NCBI RefSeq assembly: GCF_023856365.1
Contig: NC_064537.1
Location: 4,685,732-4,749,731 of the forward strand
Length of the DNA: 64,000 nt
Direction of reading: 5' to 3'
DNA from: Brienomyrus brachyistius
Lineage: Eukaryota; Chordata; Actinopteri; Osteoglossiformes; Mormyridae
Shown here: positions 1 through 11,944 of the stretch, piece by piece
How positions within the stretch are numbered: the stretch's first letter is position 1
How the letters are laid out: each line of letters opens with the position of its first letter
The notes under the pieces: model-generated
Databases searched by the model: none
The model's input: only the letters and a program-made list of their open reading frames with translations
What the model was told of the DNA's origin: nothing
Made by a program: the position numbers and the translations under genes

Positions 1-1430
1 GGAACGAAAAGTTCTGTCTCTTTATTTGTCCTGTAAACTTAACACATGATTAATCAAACAGGCCCCATTTACCGTAAATGATTCATTTTGCACTCAGTAG
101 GGCTTTTTACTTACTTTATTTTTATTTGTTGTTCTTTAACTAATTTTATCACAGAATTATATCCCCATTTCCATTTAGTGTCACTCGAGACTTTTATTTT
201 TAGCATTTCTCTCCTGAAAATATGACCTTGGTTCGATAACAGGTCACCAAAAATGGATTTTTATGCAAATAACCGTCTAAGAATAAAACACATGCGATTG
301 TTTGCTGAGCTGAGGGCACGGCAGCACATGCTGAGCTTGTGTGCTCGTAACCTGTAAGGCATCTCCTAAATAAACACATGCAATTACAGCTTGGATGGGC
401 GCGATGATGCACTCTTTCCCAAGCGGATCATTTTTCACCTTTCGGGACCTGAGCGCTTCACTGATTGGCTGGTGGGATTTCATGATATTTTCCCATATTG
501 CGACTGGCTGAGACACAGTGGCATTACGTTAAGGAGCCCTTTCACCACTGGGCAGCTGCTAATAAGGTCCATCGACCGTAACCTACAGCCGTGTGCACTG
601 GGGCGAGGAAGGACGTGCTCTGTCACACGCACATGCCTCATCTGTGCTCCTGCGCCACACAGATTTGAGCCAAGGTTCCAGAGGTGTGAGGCAGCAGTGC
701 GAACCGAAGCACCACTGTGGTGCCCCCTGCCTAGTCTTGATATATTAAATGTTTCAGGTCTTCCTTCTCCCTGCAGACTTTTGGATATGCAGTTTTTTCC
801 ACCTGTCATTAACATCTGTCCTGAGAGAGCTGGTCCAACAGAACAACACAGATGATCTTGAGATAAGAACCACCGGCGAAGGAATAGAAATAGATAGAGG
901 CTACAGGAAATGAGGCGTATAAAAACAGGAAGTGTGCGTCACTGTTTTCCCCATTTTGCGGCGCTTAAACAAGGTCATTACCCAGGACCAGCAACCTGCA
1001 GGTTCGCCTGTCGCTGCATGGCTGCTCACAAACTTTCCGAGAAGTCAGGCTGTTTTTTTTGTTTTGGGGGGGGGGGGTGGTGATTGAGTGACATTGGGAT
1101 TTCACAGAAATCTGACAAGCCACTTCCTAGGAAAACGCCGCTTGTTCTTGCCTAATGAGCAGGACCGGCTATAAAAGGGTCTTATCGGCACTGAAGATCG
1201 GCCAGTCCGGCTGTGGATGACGGGCAAATTCCACATCTGTATGAGACAGCGGTATTCTAGGCATTATTTTAATGCTGTATTTCAAACTGGGAAGTGGGAA
1301 TGTTTTCTGAAGGGTGATGTGTAGCGAGAGGCGAGCCAGAGCTTCACAGAGACAGGTGTCTGCTTAATAGGACTTTGAAGACTTGAAGATGGCTGATTGG
1401 GTCAGAGACCAGAAATCACTGCAAAGGAGG
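1..1430. other. gene-free flank, nothing recognised
   Basis: Mixed-composition sequence with short overlapping open frames only (the longest, on the plus strand at 391-855, has no recognisable domain). A 12-base poly-G run lies near 1066. I see no exon, transposon or tandem repeat that I can name. Confidence 0.5.
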
Positions 1431-1454
1431 ATATTACCAGCATGAACGATCAGT

Positions 1455-1575
1455 CTGAGCGTACCTCATCAATGTACGGCCATCCAGTGGGGGCGGCATC
1501 TCCAGCAGGGAGGATTTTACCCAGTAAGCTGTAGGTTTGAGTCCCAGGGGAAGCATTGCATGTTTTGCTGGTATG
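1455..1575 (+). mobile_element. tRNA-like SINE remnant (weak)
   Basis: A stretch around 1529-1552 reads like a tRNA B-box (GTAGGTTTGAGTCCCAGG). This is the hallmark of the tRNA-derived SINEs found elsewhere in the window. No clear A-box or tail is visible, so this is at best an eroded fragment. Confidence 0.3.
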
Positions 1576-2352
1576 AAAGACTGTAAATTATCATAAAATG
1601 CAAACAAAAAAAATAGAAAGAAATAAGGGCCATTGTCAATAGGATTTACTAAGCTGTCAATCACTGACCGGGTTAATCCTATTGGAGCAGACAACGGGAC
1701 TTTTTTGTGATTGATGGTTCTCTGAGGCTCCGCCCACCAGGGGCTTCAGAGCCCCACCTCCCTGGCTGAATAAACCGGTGGGCTACATGGTCTTTTCCAG
1801 ATGTGGGTGTTTGGCGAAAGCCCCATGAAAATGTATCATAACTCTGCTTTCTGCCAGGATTATTTATACTTTGTCAAGTTTCCAAGCTTCTGAGATCATC
1901 CTGGGATGTAAAAAGAAAACTCACAGATACATCAGCAGCCATCGTCTTAGGTACTCCTGTCTAGCACCAGGTAGGACCCACTTTTGCCTCCAGATCCACC
2001 AGTAGATGGGTTTGGGCCCCTAGCCACATATTCATTTCAGGAGTTTGAACGCAGCCACAGTCAGCAAAGCCTACAAAGGGAGACCACTGTTGTTCTGAGC
2101 TCTTATTTTTGCCTTCTAGTTACCTGAGTCTGACCTTCTCCTCTGAACTCAGCCACAGTTTTTTTGTTCATCACACCATTTTCTGTCAACTGTGGTCACA
2201 GTGGTGTGTTTCTGAGACGCTGGGATTATCAAATCCGAATCCAGCAATCACAATCCCGGCACATTTTACCATCTCTTAGACCTGGAGTCTTGGCTGCTTT
2301 GCCAGACAGCAAGCAAACCTGTCAAAACTGTCTAGACGCTGAATGCATTTAG

Positions 2353-2487
2353 CAAACAAAACAAACAAACCAAACAGGCCAAACAAAACAAACAAACCAA
2401 ACAGGCCAAACAAAACAAACAAACCAAACAGGCCAAACAAAACAAACAAACCAAACAGGCCAAACAAAACAAACAAACCAAACAGGC
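2353..2487. repeat. 27-bp minisatellite, 5 copies
   Basis: Five essentially identical 27-bp units rich in CAAA and ending in CAGGC run head to tail from 2353 to 2487. The unit has no stop codon on the minus strand, which produces overlapping Leu/Phe/Cys/Val-rich open frames there. These are not genes. Confidence 0.95.
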
Positions 2488-2734
2488 CAAACAGAAATCC
2501 TTCCATCTAATCCAGTACGGTTCGTGTACAGGTTGCTGTATCTGCACATGTAATTACCAGCAAGTCTCTTCTCGCCTATTTAGGGAGCAGGCATTTTAAG
2601 GCATTCTGAACAACACTCGCATTCGAGGAAAACTCCTGTTAATCATTGTCCACTTCCCGCAGCCCGCTAAGTGTTTCTGCTTGGGTGGGTAAGTCTGAAA
2701 CATTATTCCTGTTGTCATTTTCAGTCACCTGATT

Positions 2735-2880
2735 TTGGCCCCCCCCAGTCCAGATAAATCCAGTTATATTTCATATTTTTTAGATCCCCTGTCACTCTGG
2801 GGCCTTTGGAATCCTCCTAACGCCCCACACCTCCTTACGGCGCCCCTGCCTCCTGACCCAGAATAACTTTAACGGGACTC
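2735..2880. repeat. dispersed repeat copy (family shared with 16555-16690)
   Basis: The segment with ATTTTTTAGATCCCCTGTC followed by GGGGCC, CCCACACCTCCTTA and CGCCCCTGC is closely matched at 16600-16680. The two therefore belong to one dispersed family. Its class is not evident to me. Confidence 0.5.
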
Positions 2881-3139
2881 AATTCCAGATTTTCTATCAG
2901 AGTTCAGTCATTTTCACAGTTTCAGTGATCACTTAAACATACGGTGTTTGGGGTTTGGTCACCACTGGCCACTGTCTTTAATAAGTACTGGGGATCTTAT
3001 CTCCAGCTCTGATAAAGCACTAAATCGGCAACTTGTTTTAAAACACGAAAACAAATCAAAGCTAACACACAGATTGAGCCTCTCTGACTGAACTTCTCAA
3101 ATGTTTTTCCACTGAGGGAAATTCCTTCCGCTTATAGGT

Positions 3140-3285
3140 TGCGCCTGGTTCTGTGCTTTAGGTGTCCGCTACCAGAAAGTTGTCTGTTCAAATCCCATGG
3201 CTAAATGCTAGCTGAACCCATACAGTAATCCATTTTTCATCTCAGCTGCATGCGCCTGTCACAGAGCAAGATGGGACTCGTAGGT
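3140..3285 (+). mobile_element. tRNA-derived SINE fragment
   Basis: A B-box-like stretch, TTGTCTGTTCAAATCCCATGG, sits near 3180-3200, preceded by a degenerate A-box region. The sequence matches the pattern of the better-preserved tRNA SINEs at 12935, 15275, 36455 and 39397. It is eroded and probably truncated. Confidence 0.45.
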
Positions 3286-4140
3286 GAAAAGGCAATCTCT
3301 TCTTTATTCTATAAATGATTTAAGGAAAAGACAAAAAAAATTAACTACCTAAAAAAGAAGCTTTTCTAATTATAGAATGTCTGTTGTGTTTGAATCAAAG
3401 TTAATTGCAGTGCTGAATGACACAAAATCTCAAGAAAAATTATTTAAAAATCTGTTAAACCAAATGATTGTGACCAGTGCTTGTTAAAAAGATTGCGTGA
3501 GGAGTGATTCTGCACAGCCATTATCGCTTTTAGAGTAAGCGTGATAACATAGTGTAATTTTAGTTAGATTAGTAATGTTTCCATATTACGCACTCCGACA
3601 CACAAGTTAAATATAACTTAACCCTCCAATGTGAGCTTTTTATTTTTTTTCCCTCAGATCATGTGTGAATGGCACATGATGGATGACATCATCATTGGGG
3701 GACAAGAGCCTCACGTTGCAGCGAGAAGCTGGTGTGGCCAAGTCAGCCTCATTGTATCCAAGACAACGCGGACACCCAGACCGGTGACTAAGACTGATTG
3801 TGCGAGTTTCCAGCTCTGCATCTCGCAATGGTGAGGTCTTTCGGAGTGGCACTTTCATATTCCTTTTCTGATTCTGTTTCAGAAAATCTCTTTAATTAAA
3901 CAGGGCTTTGGTTCATGTGCACATATCTGCATCTAGTTGCTGGTCCACAGTAATGGATGAATTCCTCTTCACAAAGTCAATCACACAGAATCTTCATTCA
4001 TGCTGTAAACTATCTCTGCCACTCTGTTTATGAGTGTGTCTGAGTGTCGGTTGTGGTGTGATGCTGTTCGGTCTGTTTATGGTTGTGTTTCGTGCTGTCC
4101 CTGTTCTGTGTGATGATGAGTGTGTCAGAGTTCAGGTGTA

Positions 4141-4902
4141 TTGGTGTGTACCATTGTGTGTTCATGTGTACCATTGTGTGTTGGTGTGTACCATTTTGTG
4201 TAGGTGTGTGCCATTTTGTGTTGATGTGTACCATTGTGTGTTGGTATGCACTATTGTGTGTTGGTGTGCACCATTGTGTGTTCATGTGTACCATTATGTG
4301 TTGGTGTGTACCATTTTGTGTTGATGTGTACCATTGTGTGTTGGTGTGCACTATTGTGTGTTGGCGTGCACCATTGTGTGTTCATGTGTACCATTGTGTG
4401 TTGGTGTGTACCATTTTGTGTAGGTGTGTGCCATTTTGTGTTGATGTGTACCATTGTGTGTTGGTGTTCACCATTGTGTGTTGATGTGTACCATTGTGTG
4501 TTGATGTGTACCATTGTGTATTCATGTGTACCATTGTGTAGGTGTGTGCCATTTTGTGTTGATGTGTACCATTGTGTGTTGGTGTGTACCATTGTGTGTT
4601 CATGTGTACCATTGTGTAGGTGTGTGCCATTTTGTGTTGATGTGTACTATTGTGTGTTCATGTGTACCATTGTGTAGGTGTGTGCCATTTTGTGTTGATG
4701 TGTACCATTGTGTGTTGGTGTGCACCATTGTGTGTTCATGTGTACCATTGAGTGTTGGTGTGTACCATTTTGTGTAGGTGTGTGCCATTTTGTGTTGATG
4801 TGTACCATTGTGTGTTGGTGTGCACTATTGTGTGTTGGTGTGCACCACTGTGTGTTCATGTGTACCATTGTGTGTTGGTGTGCACTATTGTGTTTTGGTG
4901 TG
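4141..4902. repeat. 20-bp GT-rich minisatellite, about 38 copies
   Basis: A 20-bp unit of the form CCATTGTGTGTTGGTGTGTA repeats for about 760 bp. Variants include CCATTTTGTG, TTCATGTGTA, TTGATGTGTA and TAGGTGTGTG. A 19-bp variant (CCATTGTGTAGGTGTGTG) recurs near 4531, 4609 and 4667, each time after TTCATGTGTA, so multi-unit blocks have been copied. Stop-free units create open frames on both strands (Cys/Val/His-rich on plus, Thr/His/Asn-rich on minus). I do not consider these coding. Confidence 0.95.
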
Positions 4903-5206
4903 CTTACACATAAGCAGCCCAGGTTCTCTGTTTGACAGTTTATCACTGTTGATAGTTTTGACTAACACAGATCACCATTACAAATATCTGAATTATGATT
5001 TCATGTGTACTGAATCTATATTTAAGATATGTAAGTATTTATGATCTCACACTTTAACACATAAAAGGGAAAACTTAACACTTAACTCATAGGAAGATTA
5101 ATAATAGAGCCTGGATACATGACACATTCTGATCGCCCACGAGAGCCAACATGACGCATAAGAAGGACCTAGAAAGTACATGTCAGCATGTAAGGAATCT
5201 GCAGTG

Positions 5207-6604
5207 ACTGACAGGGGGTGGGACTAACAGGCAGGTTGTCCAGTGTGTGGTGAGTGTGTTAGAGTGATTGACAATGGGTGGGACTAACAGGCAGGTTGTC
5301 CAGTGTGTGGTGAGTGTGTTAGAGTGATTGACAATGGGTGGGACTAACAGGCAGGTTGTCCAGTGTGTGGTGAGTGTGTTAGAGTGATTGACAGGGGGTG
5401 GGACTAACAGGCAGGTTGTCCAGTGTGTGGTGAGTGTGTTAGAGTGATTGACAGGGGGTGGGACTAACAGGCAGGTTGTCCAGTGTGTGGTGAGTGTGTT
5501 AGAGTGATTGACAATGGGTGGGACTAACAGGCAGGTTGTCCAGTGTGTGGTGAGTGTGTTAGAGTGATTGACAATGGGTGGGACTAACAGGCAGGTTGTC
5601 CAGTGTGTGGTGAGTGTGTTAGAGTGATTGACAGGGGGTGGGACTAACAGGCAGGTTGTCCAGTGTGTGGTGAGTGTGCTAGAGTGATTGACAATGGGTG
5701 GGACTAACAGGCAGCTTGTCCAGTGTGTGGTGAGTGTGTTAGAGTGATTGACAGGGGGTGGGACTAACAGGCAGGTTGTCCAGTGTGTGGTGAGTGTGCT
5801 AGAGTGATTGACAATGGGTGGGACTAACAGGCAGCTTGTCCAGTGTGTGGTGAGTGTGTTAGAGTGATTGACAGGGGGTGGGACTAACAGGCAGGTTGTC
5901 CAGTATGTGGTGAGTGTGTTAGAGTGATTGACAGGGGGTGGGACTAACAGGCAGGTTGTCCAGTGTGTGGTGAGTGTGTTAGAGTGATTGACAGGGGGTG
6001 GGACTAACAGGCAGGTTGTCCAGTGTGTGGTGAGTGTGTTAGAGTGATTGACAGGGGGTGGGACTAACAGGCAGGTTGTCCAGTGTGTGGTAAGTGTGCT
6101 AGAGTGATTGACAATGGGTGGGACTAACAGGCAGCTTGTCCAGTGTGTGGTGAGTGTGTTAGAGTGATTGACAGGGGGTGGGACTAACAGGCAGGTTGTC
6201 CAGTGTGTGGTGAGTGTGCTAGAGTGATTGACAATGGGTGGGACTAACAGGCAGCTTGTCCAGTGTGTGGTGAGTGTGTTAGAGTGATTGACAGGGGATG
6301 GGACTAACAGGCAGGTTGTCCAGTATGTGGTGAGTGTGTTAGAGTGATTGACAGGTGGTGGGACTAACAGGCAGGTTGTCCAGTGTGTGGTGAGTGTGCT
6401 AGAGTGATTGACAGGGGGTGGGACTAACAGGCAGGTTGTCCAGTGTGTGGTGAGTGTGTTAGAGTGATTGACAGGGGGTGGGACTAACAGGCAGGTTGTC
6501 CAGTGTGTGGTGAGTGTGTTAGAGTGATTGACAGGGGGTGGGACTAACAGGCAGCTTGTCCAGTGTGTGGTGAGTGTGTTAGAGTGATTGACAGGGGGTG
6601 GGAC
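5207..6604. repeat. 60-bp satellite array, 23 copies with higher-order structure
   Basis: Exactly 60-bp units run head to tail with only a few variable positions: ACAATGGGTG or ACAGGGGGTG, GCAGGTTGTC or GCAGCTTGTC, and GTGTT or GTGCT. The block 5641-6060 (seven units) is repeated almost base for base at 6061-6480. An AAT-AAT-GGG-GGG variant order repeats with a four-unit period in 5221-5640. Because 60 is divisible by 3 and the unit lacks a stop on the minus strand, a 474-codon frame of 20-residue repeats exists there. It has no start context, splice evidence or codon-like divergence, so I treat it as non-coding. Confidence 0.97.
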
Positions 6605-6609
6605 CATTA

Positions 6610-7200
6610 GGGAAATCGTTCAGTGTTTGAAGTATCTCCACAGTTGATAAGGGTGGGGAGACACAAATGGACATACACACTCTGACAGACAGAAGGACAC
6701 TTATGCACATATTAATACCTGCCTGGACATTGGCTCATTACCTCTCATCCTAATGAATTTAATGATCTCTGACCCCAATCCAAAATTCAATAAGAAATGA
6801 AGTCCAACACGGTGAAGGACCCCAAAATATGTTCTTCACAAGTACGTTGACAGGCACACATACTTACGCTTTAATTGCCTGCATTAGATTGGACCTTCCA
6901 GTAACTGTCAATAAATGTCCCTGTTCCACAGTCCAAGAAAACTCAGGGAAAGGTCACAACTGAGCCCAGCATTTTCTGTTGTTCTTCATCTGAGCAAAAT
7001 CTCCAACAGACGTCCGACAAGGAAATGGGGGAGGGGTTTTATCTGCCAGTTAGCTTGGGAGTATGTGGGGCTCCCCCAAAACGAGACAGCATCCGTGGGT
7101 CTGGAAAGGCAGCTCCGCCCCGGCCTACCCTGCCACCACGACCCCCACCTCTAAAGAAGAGCGAAGGAGGCCAAAGCTGATAACAAGCGGAAAGGATTTA
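6610..7200. other. non-coding, nothing recognised
   Basis: Ordinary mixed-composition sequence between the 60-bp satellite and a LINE fragment. No repeat, exon or RNA gene is recognisable. Confidence 0.5.
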
Positions 7201-7224
7201 CGTCCGATTAATGATGTTTGGGAG

Positions 7225-7450
7225 GATAATGCATGAAGCCTGTGTTCTCGGGTTGTTCTCTGCAACACTGGGAAGTGTCCTGTCTCCCTTCCTATTCACC
7301 TCCCACACGATAGACCTCCAGCACCAGCTCACGCCTCCTACAGGCGTTCTCCAGTGACTCCTCCATTGTGGAGTACATCGGCGATGGAGATGAGTCACAG
7401 TATGTGGTGGACTTTGTCTCGTGGTGCGTGAAGAAGCACATGTATCCCAA
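7225..7450 (+). pseudogene. LINE reverse-transcriptase fragment, frame-broken
   Basis: Reading the plus strand, one frame gives GSVLSPFLFTSHTIDLQ, close to the QGxVLSPxLF palm-domain motif of non-LTR retrotransposon reverse transcriptases. It then hits a stop. A second frame continues with SSDSSIVEYIGDGDESQYV and DFVSWCVKKH, matching the region around the catalytic Y/F-A-D-D box, where ADD has decayed to SSD. The fragment is short, frameshifted and lacks the catalytic aspartate pair, so it is a dead relic. The family (Rex or L2-like) cannot be fixed from this piece. Confidence 0.65.
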
Positions 7451-7954
7451 TAGCAGTGTTGGCGTCGGAGCCTTTCTGGCATGCCGATGGTGTGGCTGGC
7501 TGGGAAGGCAGCTTCCGGTCAGGTGACACAAAACATCGGAATACACTCATCGGGAGGATGAATCTCCATTTGGGGTCCATACAGTAAATCATCTATCCAT
7601 CAGTGCAGGTCCATGCACTTGCCAGGCAGCTAAAAGTCTGCAAGCACACTGGATGAGTGTCTCTCTCAGCGAACAGCATTTCAGTGACAGAAGCATGAGA
7701 ATTAGCTCCAGAGATACTGATGACTGTTTGCTAAAGACCTCCTGCCAAATCCATTTTTCTTCCCTCTCCTCTCAAGATAAACCACAAGGGATAGAGATTT
7801 CTGGCGTGTCTTGTGCTGGTACCACGAGCCCCCTTTAGCTGACAGCACTGTAAGATGTGTGACCCTGGTTGTTCTGAGTGTCAATTAAATGTTGTTGTAC
7901 TCTGAAATTACTTGTGTTGTTTATAACTGGATATTTTTCTGAAGAACCTCATGC

Positions 7955-8045
7955 CTCAGGAGTCAAACACTTCCTGGAATCTGAACCGACGACCTTCTGG
8001 ATACAGCCCTAAAATTTAACTCATACACTCCCCATAGCTCGACAC
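7955..8045 (-). mobile_element. tRNA-derived SINE fragment
   Basis: The plus strand contains TCTGAACCGACGACCTTCTG, the reverse complement of a B-box block (AAGGTCGTCGGTTCAGA) seen in the other SINE copies. Only the promoter half is recognisable. Confidence 0.4.
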
Positions 8046-8263
8046 TCAGCCATATGAGCACCTGACAGACGGACTCTGTCCCTCCAGTACGCCGCAGCAT
8101 TTGGGGGGAGGATGGGCGGGTAGAGAGAATGCCCTGCACTGGGCCAGGAGGCCAATGTCAGTTGCTGGGCAACCTCACAGCGACTGTAGCGTTCGTGCCT
8201 TTTAAACACCCACATCTTTGAACCTGGATGGAGCTTAAAAGTACTGCAGAATCGACACTGAAA

Positions 8264-8297
8264 GTGTGTGTGTGTGTGTGTGGGGGGGGGGGGGGGG
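8264..8297. repeat. (TG)n followed by poly-G
   Basis: A GT dinucleotide tract runs directly into a G homopolymer of about 16 bases. Nearby C homopolymers occur at about 8541-8555 and 8686-8698. Confidence 0.9.
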
Positions 8298-8309
8298 ATA
8301 TAAGCAGAG

Positions 8310-11300
8310 AATAAACTGAGTGAATATGTATTTTTGCAAACAATATGGGTCCAAAGTGTAATGACTGTACTTGTTAGCACTGAGCAAATCTGTGGAACAT
8401 AAAGTTTTCAAGAATCGAAATCGATCCTCGAATCAATAAAGTTGACCTAATCCAAGTATGTGTCTCCATATGCATACTGTATGTGTTCATGCAATTCTTA
8501 GAGCGTGCGCACGTGTGTGTTCGTCTCCAGTGCTGTGTGACCCCCCCCCCCCCCCAGAAGATCATCTGCCTCTTTGCGTCAGCCCTCATTCCGATGTCTT
8601 CTCTCATATTCCTCCAGCACAGCTTATCTTTCAGGAATGACGTGAATGCAGAACGGGTCTTGGGACAGAGCCCTGCAGGACTTTACCCCCCCCCCCCCAA
8701 GCATCCTCTCCATGCACTGAGCCACATTCCGTTCGATCGCCCGCTTTACTTTCTCTGACCGCCCACATTAAAGCCGCTTCTTACCGTTTCTCATTGTTAA
8801 AAAAATAATAAATTCGTGAATAGGGATCGTCGTAGTGGGACGACGCTGGCAATCAGCAAGACGGCCGGAGACGCTCGCTTCTGCCCCCGGCCACGATTCG
8901 CCGCTGCCTTCCTCGGCTCCCACCGCGCTGTCCAGCACCCCCGGGAAGCGGAACGATGAATAACGTTATTGTTTTTATTCTCATGTTTTTCTTGACAGTT
9001 TGCTTACATCCAGAAGGCCTCTGATATTAAGTTGCACTCTTCCTTACATAACTAAGCATATCGCCCAAAACCAGGGCAAAATGAATAAAAAGAGCGTGAT
9101 TATCGTGGAAAAACTTTCGTGTCCTGTCACTGAATATTTCGCAAATACAGGTTGCAGTATCGACCTGCTAATTCTACTTTCTGATAATACATCTACAGCC
9201 AATGTAATCTCCAGCACTGAGAAACGACGCGCTTTTAACTTTGGCTAAACGGCTCATACTGACGCAGGAAACAATATCACCCCCTTTGCGTTTTATTCCA
9301 GTGAAACACAGGCTATCAAAACACACTTTCCAGAAAATGTAGACATTAAAGCAGTTTGAATGCAAGTTTGTTTTAAGCATCAGTCGTTAATGTCATTGTT
9401 GCGGTCATTAATAATTTCATTGGGTTATAATATATGATAGAATATAATGCATGCAACAGTTCGCTGTAGAACATCTCAGCAGTGGATTTCGGAGAATTTC
9501 ATCAGCTTTATTAGCAGGGTTTGGGGCTGCAGAGAGGAGATGCTGGTCGGACTGTTATACGTGGCGATCTGTGCCACTTTCAGCATGTGATATTTGGCTG
9601 GGTGGTGGATGCATACTTTATTTATTTATACCCGCACCACTTCGTGCGCTTTGTTTTTGTTTTGCTGTCGTCGTAGTGACAGACTCCGGAAAATCCCCCT
9701 GAAAATATAGATTATGTGGGGCAGTAATGGTAGAAAGTTATCTTAACCGCCTGTGGGGGCGCAGGGTTCCGCACACATCCACAGACATACATACGCACTT
9801 CGATGATGCCAGTGTATTAAAATGTGAAGCCGAAATTAAAAGCGAAGCTGTGGGCCAGAGATCTCAGTGAGTAATGTCCGCTTTATAGCCCCACATAAGC
9901 AGCTGAAAACTATTGTGTGAGCTTTGTTTGATGTTCCTTCACGACTCCAGCCTCCCTTTGACTGAGAAAACGGTAAAAACAAAAAAAAAAAACAATCAGT
10001 GTCCCTCACTTCTACACAGTCGCATTTCAGTATGTCGGAATCTGCCTTCTGCCCGCGGCAGTATTTCCACATGCTTGCAATCTTTTCCTTGCTGAAACAC
10101 CTGTCTCGAAAAAAATGAGACTATATGCACAATAAAAGAAAAACAGGGCGATGTGGGAGCTTATTAACATTCAGTTAATAGTTCGTTTGTGTTCCGCGAT
10201 CGTGCCTCTCGTTCCTTTTGACGTCCAGCCGAAACGGTGGCACCCGGCTGGAGGCAGACTCGATGCATGGTCGATACTCACCTTCCCCTCGGGGATGGAG
10301 CAGGGGATTATTAGGCCTACGGTGATTTAAAGGCATTGCATTGTGAGCCCCGGATGCAAATACACGCCTTCGTTTTTATGTGGAAAGTTATCGGATGCGT
10401 AAATGTAAACAGACAGTCGGTAGCCGGATGAGTCGCACACATCGCATGGGGAAAGGATCGTTAATCAATGCATGGGAAAGGTGCCTATCCGGGATTATCA
10501 GAAGCACGGAAGGATGGATGGTGGGATTGACGGAAACCCGATCGAGTCCGATGGGACAGCCCGCCTCTGAGGCTTCGCTCGGCTTTTACTTAATCTGCGT
10601 CAGACCCCTCGATCGTCGACAAAGCTGACAGCTCTCCCATAGCTGATATGACCCTTAATTTCCCCGTTATTCATTCACGTCTTTACCGGAATCCTTTGAC
10701 TACTTTAAAACAAACATCGCAGCCCGTAAATTCCCATGTAAAACAGAGTCAATATTTGCTTTAATTATCTTTGTGGGGCAAGTAAAAGGCTGCATCTGTT
10801 ATGAATTAATCTTTCAATGACCTATTTACTTATCAAATATACTTAACCAGCTAGCTGAGATATTTACCAACGTGTGTACTTGTTAATTGTACATTTTCTT
10901 GTATGTGTTACACACATCGTGAGGCTCATTGGGTCACTTTTTTAAAAGCTTTTAGAACATGTATGTTGTGATATATTTTGAAATAAAAGCCCCCCCCTGG
11001 GTGGTGGCTGGTACTGACCTGCGTGCTGGGAGTTATTAACCAGAACGGATTAGTCTTGTATTACTTTGCATGCTGGGGCACAGCAGACACAAACACTACC
11101 AGCCTCAGGCAATGCAGGTCCTCTCTGCCCTTTCACCTGGTTTTCTGCTGCCACTGGACATGCCAACCATTGTGGGCAGCGGGGGGCGTGGTGCTAAAGG
11201 ACCCGGGCTTGTTGAGTCTTATGAGCTGTTGTGTCTCTTTAGAATATACTGAACACAAGTTATGCCTGAAAAATATTCTGCTGTATAGTGAAAACCACAA

Positions 11301-11515
11301 GATGTTTTGGATGAAGTGACCTAATTACAGGCCAGGCTTCCAATGGGCAATTTCCAAAGGGTGGCAGGTCATCGGTGACTCCCCATGAGTGTGCGTGTGC
11401 GGGGGCATGCGGAAGACTGGTTTTTAATAGCACAGCATGAATAGGAGGACCATGTGATGGTCTCATGCAAGTGGGCATGGCAGCGACAGGGTAACGCCTG
11501 CAACATATCCACCGT
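8310..11515. other. gene-free flank, partly CpG-retaining
   Basis: No exon is recognised. A GC- and CpG-rich patch lies at about 8820-8960, and another unique-looking CpG-retaining stretch lies at about 10190-10630. They could be regulatory, but I see nothing specific. The open frames here are short and resemble no known protein. Confidence 0.4.
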
Positions 11516-11518
11516 GGG

Positions 11519-11762
11519 GAAGATGGGGAGGAAGATGTGGAGGAAGATGTGGAGGAAGATGTGGAGGAAGATGGGGAGGAAGATGGGGAGGAAGATGTGG
11601 AGGAAGATGGGGAGGAAGATGTGGAGGAAGATGTGGAGGAAGATGGGGAGGAAGATGTGGAGGAAGATGGGGAGGAAGATGTGGAGGAAGATGGGGAGGA
11701 AGATGTGGAGGAAGATGTGGAGGAAGATGGGGAGGAAGATGGGGAGAAAGATGTGGAGGAAG
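11519..11762. repeat. 12-bp minisatellite (AAGATGTGGAGG / AAGATGGGGAGG)
   Basis: About 20 copies of a purine-only-plus-T 12-mer, alternating between GTGGAGG and GGGGAGG forms. One plus frame reads as acidic EEDVEEDGEED, another as Lys/Met/Arg-rich, and the minus strand as Pro/His/Leu-rich. All three are open only because the unit lacks stops. Confidence 0.95.
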
Positions 11763-11845
11763 TGACATCAGATGGAGCGATGACTCAGGTGGGATCCCCA
11801 CCTGAGCAGATGTGCTGCTCCCATTCGCAGCCTTCATGCCTAGAG

Positions 11846-11944
11846 CAGTGTCTTCCAATCTGGTCCTCGGGGACCTGCAGGTAGGGAGCTGGGAGGAAGG
11901 AAAACGTGGACTGTCTGTCCTTGAGGACTGGATGGGAAACACTG
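11846..11944. mobile_element. short hAT-type MITE with target-site duplication
   Basis: A 99-bp element with inverted ends: CAGTGTCTTCCAATCTGGTC at the left and its near reverse complement (GACTGGATGGGAAACACTG) at the right. The flanks GCCTAGAG and GGCTAGAG match at 7 of 8 bases, fitting the 8-bp target-site duplication of the hAT superfamily. It has no coding capacity. A second copy of the family lies at 51192-51281. Confidence 0.8.

Noticed and set aside
4028..4946. Several Cys/Val/His or Thr/His/Asn-rich frames on both strands
   Set aside because: All arise from the stop-free 20-bp GT-rich minisatellite.
5183..6607. 474-codon minus-strand frame of 20-residue repeats
   Set aside because: It coincides exactly with the 60-bp satellite; the unit is a multiple of 3 and lacks stops. 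There is no independent coding evidence.
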